Assembly (NCBI RefSeq): GCF_009754905.2
Contig: NZ_CP066775.1
Span: forward strand, 1,674,001-1,738,000
DNA length: 64,000 nucleotides
Direction of reading: 5' to 3'
Source of the DNA: Mucilaginibacter ginkgonis
GTDB taxonomy: Bacteria > Bacteroidota > Bacteroidia > Sphingobacteriales > Sphingobacteriaceae
Shown here: one piece after another, positions 57,181-64,000 of the stretch
Layout: the number at the start of each line of letters is the position of its first letter
Numbering within the stretch: the first letter of the stretch is position 1
Notes under the pieces: generated by a model
What the model saw: only the letters and a program-made list of their open reading frames with translations
Told to the model about the DNA's origin: nothing
The model's database searches: none
Made by a program: the position numbers and the translations under genes

Positions 57181-58059
57181 ATGAATTTACTCGACGGAAA
57201 ATACGTTTCAGAAAAATTAAAAGGCGAGATCGCCGCAGACGCGGCTTCATACCTCGCAAAATCCGGCCGCAAGCCGCATTTGGTTGCGGTTTTGGTTGGG
57301 CACGATGGCGGCAGCGAAACTTATGTGGCCAGCAAAATGCGCAACTGCGAAGCCGTTGGATTTAAGTCGGGTACAGTTAGGTTTGAAGACGATGTTACCG
57401 AAGAAGAACTATTAGCAAAAGTCGAAGAATTGAACGCCGACGAAGACATCGACGGCATAATTGTTCAGCTTCCGCTTCCTAAACATATCGATCCTGAAAA
57501 AGTAACAGCGCGTATAGACTACCGCAAAGATGTAGACGGTTTCCAACCTATTAATCTGGGCCGTATGCAGCGTAATTTGCCATCGTTCATCCCGGCTACA
57601 CCATACGGAATTACGCTAATGCTTAAAGAATACAGCATCGAAACCGCCGGTAAGCATTGCGTGGTTGTTGGCCGCAGCAATATTGTGGGTTCGCCGATGA
57701 GCATCCTGATGGCGCGTAACGCTCAGCCAGGCAATTGCACGGTTACCATGTGCCACAGCCGCACGCCCGACATTAAAAAATTCACACTTGACGCTGATAT
57801 CCTGATCGTAGCTATCGGTAAAAAGAATTTCATTACCGCCGATATGGTAAAGGAGGGCGCTGTGGTGATAGACGTAGGCATGAACCGCGAAATCTCTGCA
57901 AGTACAAAATCCGGCTACAAACTATACGGTGATGTCGACTTCGAGAACGTTGCGCCAAAAACATCGTGGATAACCCCCGTTCCCGGTGGTGTAGGTTTAA
58001 TGACCATTATTGGTTTACTGAAGAACACCCTTGCTTCGGCTAACGGGACGGTTTATTAA
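57181..58059 (+). CDS. folD: Methylenetetrahydrofolate dehydrogenase / cyclohydrolase (FolD)
   Basis: 292 residues. [19 protein letters not shown] (the catalytic Lys region), [63 protein letters not shown] (NADP loop) and [19 protein letters not shown] are the FolD signatures. It gives 10-formyl-tetrahydrofolate for purine and fMet synthesis in the cytoplasm. Confidence 0.97.
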   Translation: MNLLDGKYVSEKLKGEIAADAASYLAKSGRKPHLVAVLVGHDGGSETYVASKMRNCEAVGFKSGTVRFEDDVTEEELLAKVEELNADEDIDGIIVQLPLPKHIDPEKVTARIDYRKDVDGFQPINLGRMQRNLPSFIPATPYGITLMLKEYSIETAGKHCVVVGRSNIVGSPMSILMARNAQPGNCTVTMCHSRTPDIKKFTLDADILIVAIGKKNFITADMVKEGAVVIDVGMNREISASTKSGYKLYGDVDFENVAPKTSWITPVPGGVGLMTIIGLLKNTLASANGTVY

Positions 58060-58070
58060 TTCTTTGATAG

Positions 58071-58147
58071 TGTCATTCCGAGCCAGCGAGGAATCTTATG
58101 CGTAAATGCATTGCTTAATAAGATGCTTCGCTACGCTCTGCATGACA
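58071..58147. repeat. Palindromic GTCATTCTGAAC-type repeat (full copy)
   Basis: TGTCATTCCGAGCCAGCGAG with GAATCTTATGCG, and AAGATGCTTCG with GCATGACA on the other side. Same family as 31957-32034. Confidence 0.8.
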
Positions 58148-58261
58148 TAATGATTTTACCCTGAGATCGCTTCGTTGCTCGAGATGATAAATAGGCTGCA
58201 CATCGCTATCTATTTTAAACCAAAATTATCTGCACATCCGCACATTCTCGCATCTGCACAT

Positions 58262-59026
58262 TTAAGACCTTTGCCTTACCGCTTCATAAATGATTACAGC
58301 GGCAGAAACAGATACATTCAAAGAAGCAATCTCGCCAAACATAGGAATCTTGGCCAAGTGCTCTGCGCTGCGTATGATTTCGTTGCGGATGCCGTCTTCT
58401 TCTGAACCCATTACAATGGCTGTGGGTAGCGAATAGTCAATGCTGTAAATTGATGTTTCTGTTTTCTCTGTACAACAAACCACCTGTAAGCCACTCTCCT
58501 GCAAAAACTTAACGGTCTGCAAAAGATTATCGTGGCGACAAACCGGAATTTTGTACAGTGCCCCTGCGGAGGTTTTAATCGCATCCGGATTTATTTGTGC
58601 CGAACCTTTTGATGGGATTACAATTGCATCCACACCCGCGCACTCGGCCGTGCGGGCAATTGCCCCCATATTGCGCACATCGGTAACGCCATCAAGTACT
58701 AATATCAGCGGCACCTTACCCTGTTCAAAAACCTGCGGAACGATGTCCTCAATTCTTTGGTAGGTAATGGGTGAAATTATCGCAATAACGCCTTGGTGGT
58801 TTTTCTGTGTAATACGGTTAAGTTTTTCTACCGGCACCTGCTGGGCGGTGATGCCATTTTCGTTTAGCAAGGATTTCAATTCCATCATCAAGCCACCGCC
58901 TAAACCACGCTGCATAAACAAAGCTTCTATCTCTTTGCCGGAATTAATGGCTTCTATAACTGCGCGTATACCAAATACCATTTGATTGGTTTCGCGGCGT
59001 GGTTCTCTTGAATTGCTGTATGCCAT
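58262..59026 (-). CDS. rlmB: 23S rRNA (guanosine-2'-O-)-methyltransferase RlmB (TrmH family)
   Basis: 254 residues. Substrate-binding N-terminal part (about 15-90, VFGIRAVIEAINSGKEI), then SPOUT motifs: LVLDGVTDVRNMGAIARTAE, AIVMGSEEDGIRNEI and IPMFGEIASLNVSVSAAVIIYE. RlmB methylates G2251 in the 23S P-loop. Other TrmH-family members are hard to exclude, but the N-terminal form and length fit RlmB. Confidence 0.93.
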   Translation of the reverse strand: MAYSNSREPRRETNQMVFGIRAVIEAINSGKEIEALFMQRGLGGGLMMELKSLLNENGITAQQVPVEKLNRITQKNHQGVIAIISPITYQRIEDIVPQVFEQGKVPLILVLDGVTDVRNMGAIARTAECAGVDAIVIPSKGSAQINPDAIKTSAGALYKIPVCRHDNLLQTVKFLQESGLQVVCCTEKTETSIYSIDYSLPTAIVMGSEEDGIRNEIIRSAEHLAKIPMFGEIASLNVSVSAAVIIYEAVRQRS

Positions 59027-59320
59027 TTACTAAATATCAGTTGGCGAAGGTACTAAAATTAGCAAAGCATAATAGTGAACACGTCAAAGGGCATTCGTTG
59101 AAAGATATTCATCAACACCAGCATTTTTTATAAACATAGCTGTCTGTCAACTTCATAACCTTGTTCTTCACAGCTTTTCCACATAGCATGTTGATATCAC
59201 AATTCGTTTCTGGCTGGCAGATAATTGTTGTAAATTTGCTAAAAATAATAGTGTTTATTTTCGGGTGGGCGATTTAGATATTTTTGTTACCCCGTTAAAC
59301 TATTTGAGTAAGCCCACACG
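59027..59320. other. Divergent spacer rlmB/dnaB
   Basis: No gene. It contains the dnaB promoter candidate, one weak DnaA-box-like TTTTCCACA at 59175-59183 and no box cluster, so there is no sign of an origin here. Confidence 0.4.
59207..59238 (+). promoter_or_regulatory. Candidate dnaB promoter (-33 TTTC, -7 TAAATTTG)
   Basis: TTTC, 20 bases, then TAAATTTG: the right spacing and a good -7 box for a Bacteroidota housekeeping promoter. A second -7 match, TATTTTTG, lies at 59279-59286. Confidence 0.5.
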
Positions 59321-60871
59321 ATGATCTTCGAAAACGATAACAATACTACCGGCCGCACAGGCACCCGCACCCGTAATTTCGCAGCCGCAGCTAGCACTTT
59401 AGGCAAATTACCGCCACAGGCCCGCGACCTTGAAGAAGCAGTGTTAGGCGCATTGATGCTGGAGAAAGACGCCTTATCATCTGTTATCGACGTGCTGAAA
59501 GCCGACGTTTTTTACGTAGAAGCACATCAAAAGATCTTTAATGCCATCCGTACCCTGTTCGAAAAAACCTCGCCGGTGGATATCCTAACTGTTACGGCAC
59601 AACTGCGCCAAAATGGCGAGCTGGAAATGATTGGCGGCGCGTATTACATTACGGAGCTTACCAACCGCGTAGCTTCTGCCGCTAATATCGAGTACCACGC
59701 GCGTATCATTATCCAAAAATTCATTCAGCGCGAATTGATCCGTATCTCAACCGAGGTGATAAACAATGCCTACGAGGATACGACAGACGTGCTTGATCTG
59801 TTGGATAAGGCCGAGAAAAACCTGTTCGACATTGCGCAAAACAACCTGCGCCGCGACTCACGTAAAATGGATGATATTCTGCATGAGTCGTTGAAAGAAT
59901 TGGAAGCACTTAAAGATAAAAAAGACGGATTAACCGGGGTACCATCAGGCTTTACCGACCTCGACCGTATTACATCCGGCTGGCAAAGGTCAGACTTAGT
60001 GATTATCGCGGCACGTCCGGCTATGGGTAAAACGGCTTTCGTATTAAGTTGCGCACGCAACGCGTCTGTCGATTTTTCTAAGCCGGTAGTAGTATTCTCT
60101 TTAGAGATGTCGTCTGTACAATTGGTTAATCGTTTAATATCTGGTGAGACACAGATAGAGCAAGAGAAGATCCGTAAGGGTAATCTCGAAGAATGGGAAT
60201 GGCAGCAGATCCACTCAAAGATCGGCCGCCTGGAGCAAGCGCCGTTGATCATTGATGATACCCCATCGCTTAATATTTTCGAGTTCCGCGCTAAATGCCG
60301 CCGTTTAAAATCTCAGTACGATATCCAACTGATCATCATCGATTACCTGCAATTAATGCACGGTAAATCTGATGGTAAGGGCGGCAACCGTGAGCAGGAG
60401 ATCGGCAGTATCTCACGTGCTCTAAAATCTGTAGCTAAGGAATTGAATGTGCCGGTAATTGCGTTATCTCAGTTAAGCCGGGCGGTTGAAAACAGGCCGG
60501 GCGGATCTAAAAGGCCAATGCTTTCAGATTTGCGTGAGTCGGGTTCTATTGAGCAGGATGCGGATATGGTATTGTTCCTTTATCGCCCTGAATATTACGG
60601 CCTGGAATTCGACGAAGACAATAACCCAACCCAGGGTGTGGGTGAAGTGATCATTGCCAAGCACCGTAACGGCGAGACAGGTCGGGTACGGTTGAAATTC
60701 GTTGGTAAGTACGTGAAGTTTACAGACTTGGATACCGGCTTCGATTCATTTGGCGCTGCGCCAAACGCATTTACTGGCCTCACTCCTTCGCAAGACTTTG
60801 ACAAACCGAACAACTTTATCATTCGCCCAAGCCGTATGGATGATATGGAGGACGACGCGCCGCCATTTTGA
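59321..60871 (+). CDS. dnaB: Replicative DNA helicase DnaB
   Basis: 516 residues. N-terminal domain with LPPQARDLEEAVLGALML, a linker helix, then RecA-like domain with Walker A ARPAMGKTAF, VVVFSLEMSSVQLVNRL, IIIDYLQLMHG (Walker B) and LSQLSRAVENRPGG, DLRESGSIEQDAD, IIAKHRNGETG. It is the fork helicase of the replisome. No intein or insertion is present; a C-terminal tail of about 40 residues ends in acidic DDMEDDAPPF. Confidence 0.98.
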   Translation: MIFENDNNTTGRTGTRTRNFAAAASTLGKLPPQARDLEEAVLGALMLEKDALSSVIDVLKADVFYVEAHQKIFNAIRTLFEKTSPVDILTVTAQLRQNGELEMIGGAYYITELTNRVASAANIEYHARIIIQKFIQRELIRISTEVINNAYEDTTDVLDLLDKAEKNLFDIAQNNLRRDSRKMDDILHESLKELEALKDKKDGLTGVPSGFTDLDRITSGWQRSDLVIIAARPAMGKTAFVLSCARNASVDFSKPVVVFSLEMSSVQLVNRLISGETQIEQEKIRKGNLEEWEWQQIHSKIGRLEQAPLIIDDTPSLNIFEFRAKCRRLKSQYDIQLIIIDYLQLMHGKSDGKGGNREQEIGSISRALKSVAKELNVPVIALSQLSRAVENRPGGSKRPMLSDLRESGSIEQDADMVLFLYRPEYYGLEFDEDNNPTQGVGEVIIAKHRNGETGRVRLKFVGKYVKFTDLDTGFDSFGAAPNAFTGLTPSQDFDKPNNFIIRPSRMDDMEDDAPPF

Positions 60872-60891
60872 AAATAAAACTTAAAAATTAC

Positions 60892-60924
60892 TGTCATTCT
60901 GAACGTAGTGAAGAATCTTATGCG
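60892..60924 (+). repeat. Half copy of GTCATTCTGAAC-type repeat
   Basis: TGTCATTCTGAACGTAGTGA then AGAATCTTATGCG, left arm only, 20 bp after the dnaB stop. Confidence 0.7.
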
Positions 60925-60964
60925 TTAAATAGTTCATAAAGATTAAAGGCAACTTAAACTCCTT

Positions 60965-61059
60965 GGGCGTTTCCCTGACTTCGTCAGGGTCGGGCTATTC
61001 GCTCCAAGTCCTTTCCCGATTTTATCGGGATGTGGGCTTTCCGCTGCTATCCCTAACGC
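60965..61059 (+). repeat. GCGTTA...TAACGC dispersed element, copy 5
   Basis: GGGCGTTTCCCTGACTTCGT, CAGGGTCGGGCTATTCGCT, an inner hairpin CCCGATTTTATCGGG, and CTATCCCTAACGC. It occupies most of the spacer between dnaB and the convergent chromate transporter gene, followed by a C/G hairpin near 61075. Confidence 0.8.
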
Positions 61060-61098
61060 AAAGTCATTGCGTTTCTCCCCTTCAGGGGGTTAAGGGGG

Positions 61099-62298
61099 TT
61101 ACAAAAACCACCCAATCAGCACGCCGGCAATAATGATTAACGGAGTCTTAACCGGCGTAAATTTTAACAGTACAAAGGTTAACACCACTATAAGGTAGGA
61201 GACCCAATTTAATCCCATTGGTTTTGCTAACAAAAAAATCGCGGTAAACATAAATCCTACAGCTACCGCGTTTATGCCGCTCAACGAATTTCTAATGCGG
61301 GTTATCTTTTTCAAATCTTCCCAAAACGGTACAATGAACAAGATAAGTATCAACCCCGGCATGTTGATACCGATAACCGCGACTAAGGCCCCCAGTATCT
61401 GCCCGGCTATAGTGTAGCCCTGATTGGCCATGGTCACACTGCCAACAAAAGATGTAAAAGCGAATGTAGGCCCCGGCAAGGCTTGTTGTATGGCATATCC
61501 GGCAAGGAATTCGGTATTTGCCAGGTAATGTTTTAGGGCCACAAACTCAGTGTACATCAGTGGTACTAAAACCTGTGCGCCGCCGAACGTCATGATACCA
61601 TTGCGGTAAAAATTTTCGAACAACCGCACGGGTAAACTAAACGGAGATGTACGGTTGATGATGGTGCCCAAAACGGCAAAGAATAGTAATACGCCTATGA
61701 AATAAGATATCTTATTGGGGTTAACGTTTGAGAACAACTTTTGCCTCAACTCATCTTCCTGGGGTCTAGTTTCTAAGGCCGATGACATTATGCCGCCTAG
61801 TAAGATCAGCAACGGAAACGCGTAGGGCGTGCGCAAAATAAGGGTAACAATGGCCGAGCCCACCGCCAACATGATGCTCAACTTGCTGGTTAAAAACCTG
61901 TTGGCGAAACTGTAAGTGGCATATGCTACTATACCTACGGCTATGGGTTGTATAAACCTGATGATATCTGTAAAGTGGGCACCTGCTGATAAACTTTTAT
62001 ATCCAATACCTGCTGCACACATAATAGCCGCCGACGGAAATATCCAAACCAGGAAAGTCATGACAGCCAGCGGCACTTTCCCTACTTTGTAACCAATGCC
62101 CACCACAACTTGCGTAGATGACGGGCCGGGCAGCATTTGTGTCAAAGCATTCAGCTCCATCAACTCCTCTTCGGTAATGTATTTACGTTTATGTACAAAT
62201 TCGCGCAGTAAAACAGACAGGTGGGCCTGCGGGCCGCCGAAGGCTGTAAATGTGTAGATCAGCACATCGCGCAAAAACAACAGATAACGCTTGCTCAC
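61099..62298 (-). CDS. chrA: Chromate transporter (CHR family, two-domain)
   Basis: 399 residues with two homologous CHR halves: the first has TAFGGPQAHLSVLLREFV and LPGPSSTQVVVGIGYK, the second FGGAQVLVPLMYTEFV and LPGPTFAFTSFVG. About ten to twelve membrane helices are predicted. The family exports chromate or related oxyanions; the two-half length fits classic ChrA. Whether chromate is the real substrate is not readable. Confidence 0.9.
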   Translation of the reverse strand: MSKRYLLFLRDVLIYTFTAFGGPQAHLSVLLREFVHKRKYITEEELMELNALTQMLPGPSSTQVVVGIGYKVGKVPLAVMTFLVWIFPSAAIMCAAGIGYKSLSAGAHFTDIIRFIQPIAVGIVAYATYSFANRFLTSKLSIMLAVGSAIVTLILRTPYAFPLLILLGGIMSSALETRPQEDELRQKLFSNVNPNKISYFIGVLLFFAVLGTIINRTSPFSLPVRLFENFYRNGIMTFGGAQVLVPLMYTEFVALKHYLANTEFLAGYAIQQALPGPTFAFTSFVGSVTMANQGYTIAGQILGALVAVIGINMPGLILILFIVPFWEDLKKITRIRNSLSGINAVAVGFMFTAIFLLAKPMGLNWVSYLIVVLTFVLLKFTPVKTPLIIIAGVLIGWFL

Positions 62299-62307
62299 TG
62301 GTTACAT

Positions 62308-62649
62308 TTAATAATCATCGTCATCCTCTTCAAGCCCCTGCGCCATGCGTAATGCACCTTGCAGCTCATTATAAGCATGGCTATTTCGTGATGCCAGGGT
62401 TATTTCCATCCCTTTCTGATAAGTAGCGATAGCTTCATCCTTTCGGTTTAGCAATTCGTATAATTTGCCAAGGTGATAATAGGTGCCAAAGTATTCGGGA
62501 TGATCTTTAACCAGCGTTTCATAATATTCAAGCGCGCGGGCATGGTCGTTCAACTTAAGGTATTCTGTAGCAATGGCATATTGCAAAAACTCGTCGTTAG
62601 GTTCGTTTTTTATAAATTCTAATAGCTTCTCCAAGCGGGTTTGCTCCAT
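62308..62649 (-). CDS. Small tetratricopeptide-repeat protein
   Basis: 113 residues from the ATG at 62649; the longer frame to 62790 would overlap the divergent etfB gene. Two TPR-like units are readable (FLQYAIATEYLKLNDHARALEYYETLVKDHP and YYHLGKLYELLNRKDEAIATYQKGMEI), followed by a third helix and an acidic tail (EEDDDDY). Probably a protein-interaction module of unknown role. The 9-bp gap to the chromate gene suggests co-transcription. Confidence 0.85.
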   Translation of the reverse strand: MEQTRLEKLLEFIKNEPNDEFLQYAIATEYLKLNDHARALEYYETLVKDHPEYFGTYYHLGKLYELLNRKDEAIATYQKGMEITLASRNSHAYNELQGALRMAQGLEEDDDDY

Positions 62650-62670
62650 CTTTAACTCGTCCTTTTTTAA

Positions 62671-62678
62671 TACCTTTG
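62671..62678 (+). promoter_or_regulatory. -7 element of etfB promoter
   Basis: TACCTTTG, 16 nt before the etfB ATG, in the 45-bp space to the divergent TPR gene. The leader would be about 12 nt. Confidence 0.5.
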
Positions 62679-62694
62679 CAAAAACCTGTGAATT

Positions 62695-63432
62695 ATGAAC
62701 ATATTGGTCTGTATCAGCAACGTGCCCGATACCACTACAAAAATAACCTTTACAGATAACAACACGCAATTTAATAGCGCCGGCGTTCAATTTATCATCA
62801 ATCCTTATGATGAGATAGCTCTGGCCCGGGCAATAGAACTAACCGACGGTGGCAAGGGTAATGTTACGGTGATCCACGTGGGCGAAGCCGCTAACGAACC
62901 AACGATACGCAAGGCGCTTGCCATAGGCGCAACTGATGCCGTACGCATCAACTCAGCAGCGCACGATGCCTTTTTTGTAGCTGAGCAGATAGCAGCCTAC
63001 GTAAAGCAGCATCCTTTCGACCTGATTCTGACAGGCCGTGAGTCGATAGACTATAATGGGTCTAAAGTAGCAGCGATGCTGGGCGAATTGCTGGACATCC
63101 CATCTGTATCGATCATTAAAAAGTTGGATACTACTGATAGTGAAGCGACAGTTGAGCGCGAGATAGAAGGCGGCAAAGAAGTGCTGACCATTCCATACCC
63201 GTTTGTTGCCGGTTGCGCAGAGGGTGTGGCAGAACCGAAAATCCCAAACATGCGCGGTATAATGGGCGCGCGCAGCAAGCCCCTAACCGTTTTAGAGCCT
63301 GTTGAAGCAACCGTTTATTCGGAAATTTTAAGCTATGAAACTCCTGCCCCACGCGGTCAGGTAAAATTAGTGAGCACAGATGAAACCGCACAACTGGTAA
63401 ACATGTTGCACACCGAAGCCAAAGTGATCTGA
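62695..63432 (+). CDS. etfB: Electron transfer flavoprotein beta subunit
   Basis: 245 residues: start MNILVCISNVPDTTTKITF, then INPYDEIALARAIEL, DLILTGRESIDYNGSKVAAML (AMP-site region), LDIPSVSIIKKL and NMRGIMGARSKPLTVLEP, the ETF beta signature. With EtfA it carries electrons from acyl-CoA or other dehydrogenases. etfA starts 25 bp downstream. Confidence 0.96.
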   Translation: MNILVCISNVPDTTTKITFTDNNTQFNSAGVQFIINPYDEIALARAIELTDGGKGNVTVIHVGEAANEPTIRKALAIGATDAVRINSAAHDAFFVAEQIAAYVKQHPFDLILTGRESIDYNGSKVAAMLGELLDIPSVSIIKKLDTTDSEATVEREIEGGKEVLTIPYPFVAGCAEGVAEPKIPNMRGIMGARSKPLTVLEPVEATVYSEILSYETPAPRGQVKLVSTDETAQLVNMLHTEAKVI

Positions 63433-63457
63433 TTTAAAAATTCTAGAAATTTAAAAT

Positions 63458-64000
63458 ATGTCGGTTTTAGTATATGCAGAGAACGCGGATGGCAAATTCA
63501 AGAAATCGGTTTATGAAGCCGTTACGTATGCCCGCGCCATCGCGGACCAAAATAATACAATTGTTACGGCCATTTCAATCGGCGATGTTGCTGATAGCGA
63601 ATTAAGCCAGTTAGGTAATTACGGTGCGCAGAAGATTTTAACTGTCAGCAATGACAAACTTAAAAACTTTGTAAACCAGGCTTATGCAGCAGTTATCGCA
63701 CAGGCAGCTAAAAGCGAGCAGGCAGATGTTGTAGTAATATCTAACTCATTCTCTGGCCGCGGATTAGCCCCGCGTGTTGCAGTGAAATTGAGTGCGGGAG
63801 TTGCAGATGGCGCGGTTGCCTTGCCTGAACAAAGTGGCGGCAAGTTCACTATCAAAAAAACGGCATTTTCCGGAAAAGCGTTCGCGACTGTCGAACTTAC
63901 TTCTGCTGTGAAGGTTATCGCACTTACGCCAAACTCTTACAAAGTTGTAGAGAATGCCACCGGTGCGCAACCGCAAGCCTTTACCGTTGAAACTGATGAA
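63458..64000 (+). CDS. etfA: Electron transfer flavoprotein alpha subunit, 3' part cut by window edge
   Basis: 181 codons of open frame from the ATG at 63458 to the end of the window, with no stop. The start MSVLVYAENADGKFKKSVYEAVTYARAIA and SFSGRGLAPRVAVKLSAGVADGAV fit the N-terminal domain of EtfA (usually about 320 residues); the FAD-binding C-terminal domain lies beyond the window. It forms an operon with etfB. Confidence 0.95.
   Translation, partial: MSVLVYAENADGKFKKSVYEAVTYARAIADQNNTIVTAISIGDVADSELSQLGNYGAQKILTVSNDKLKNFVNQAYAAVIAQAAKSEQADVVVISNSFSGRGLAPRVAVKLSAGVADGAVALPEQSGGKFTIKKTAFSGKAFATVELTSAVKVIALTPNSYKVVENATGAQPQAFTVETDE

Noticed and set aside
59175..59183. DnaA-box-like TTTTCCACA in front of dnaB, considered as an origin
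   Set aside because: One weak match only, no cluster of boxes, no AT-rich unwinding repeats; dnaB alone does not mark oriC.

Overview
The window is chromosomal DNA of a member of the Bacteroidota, most likely family Sphingobacteriaceae (Mucilaginibacter/Pedobacter-like). This rests on recognisable family content: a PorP/SprF protein beside a gliding-motility C-terminal-domain protein (type IX secretion), a carboxypeptidase-regulatory-domain TonB receptor, DUF4251 and DUF5606 proteins, FtsX-type ABC permeases paired with an NtrC-type two-component system, and promoters of the Bacteroidota type (-7 element TAnnTTTG) with hardly any Shine-Dalgarno sequences. No rRNA, tRNA, CRISPR array, prophage or transposase gene was seen. 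Both edges cut genes: an ABC permease at the left and etfA at the right.

Layout. 1-5.7 kb (minus) is a MacA/MacB-like efflux operon (HlyD adaptor, ATPase, two FtsX permeases), divergent from a sigma-54 response regulator and its histidine kinase (6.0-8.7 kb) that probably control it. htpG (8.9-10.7 kb) ends in a strong terminator. 10.9-16.3 kb holds a DUF4251 protein, a class A beta-lactamase-like hydrolase and the overlapping lpxK / purine nucleoside phosphorylase / porin genes. 16.3-16.6 kb is a palindrome-rich convergent spacer. 16.6-28 kb carries mostly housekeeping genes (secreted amidotransferase-like protein, cyclophilin, DUF5606, CDF efflux pump, LpxO-like hydroxylase, rlmH, TonB receptor, FtsB/DivIC, DEAD helicase, a possible WapI-type immunity protein, enolase). 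28-31 kb holds an ABC-2 exporter whose 3' tail recurs 550 bp downstream. 31-36 kb holds small proteins, msrB and a molybdenum oxidoreductase set (fdhD, DUF7009, FdhF/YdeP). guaB (36.4-37.9 kb) lies between inverted copies of a roughly 155-bp repeat. 38.5-41 kb has an M16 peptidase pair. 43.3-45.9 kb is a compact D-amino-acid operon (RidA, D-threonine aldolase/D-serine dehydratase, M19 dipeptidase). Then come mnmA, topA, a type IX secretion adhesin with PorP/SprF (50.3-54.3 kb), a subclass B1 metallo-beta-lactamase, lepA, folD, rlmB, dnaB, a chromate transporter, a TPR protein and etfBA.

The most distinctive content is non-coding. At least four families of short palindromic or dispersed repeats fill the gaps: (i) GTCATTGCGAG / GTCATTCTGAAC palindromes and half sites; (ii) a five-copy 76-98 bp element with GCGTTA...TAACGC ends; (iii) the guaB-flanking element, whose end hairpin shows compensatory base changes; (iv) C/G-run hairpins next to gene ends. 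No gene cluster here is clearly a new biological system. The repeats, a two-palindrome spacer built on TGTAACA half sites, and near-leaderless promoters with a shared 19-nt core are the best leads. Start sites were moved inward where a signal peptide, a conserved N-terminus or a neighbour's overlap made that better; identities come from motif reading, not database searches.
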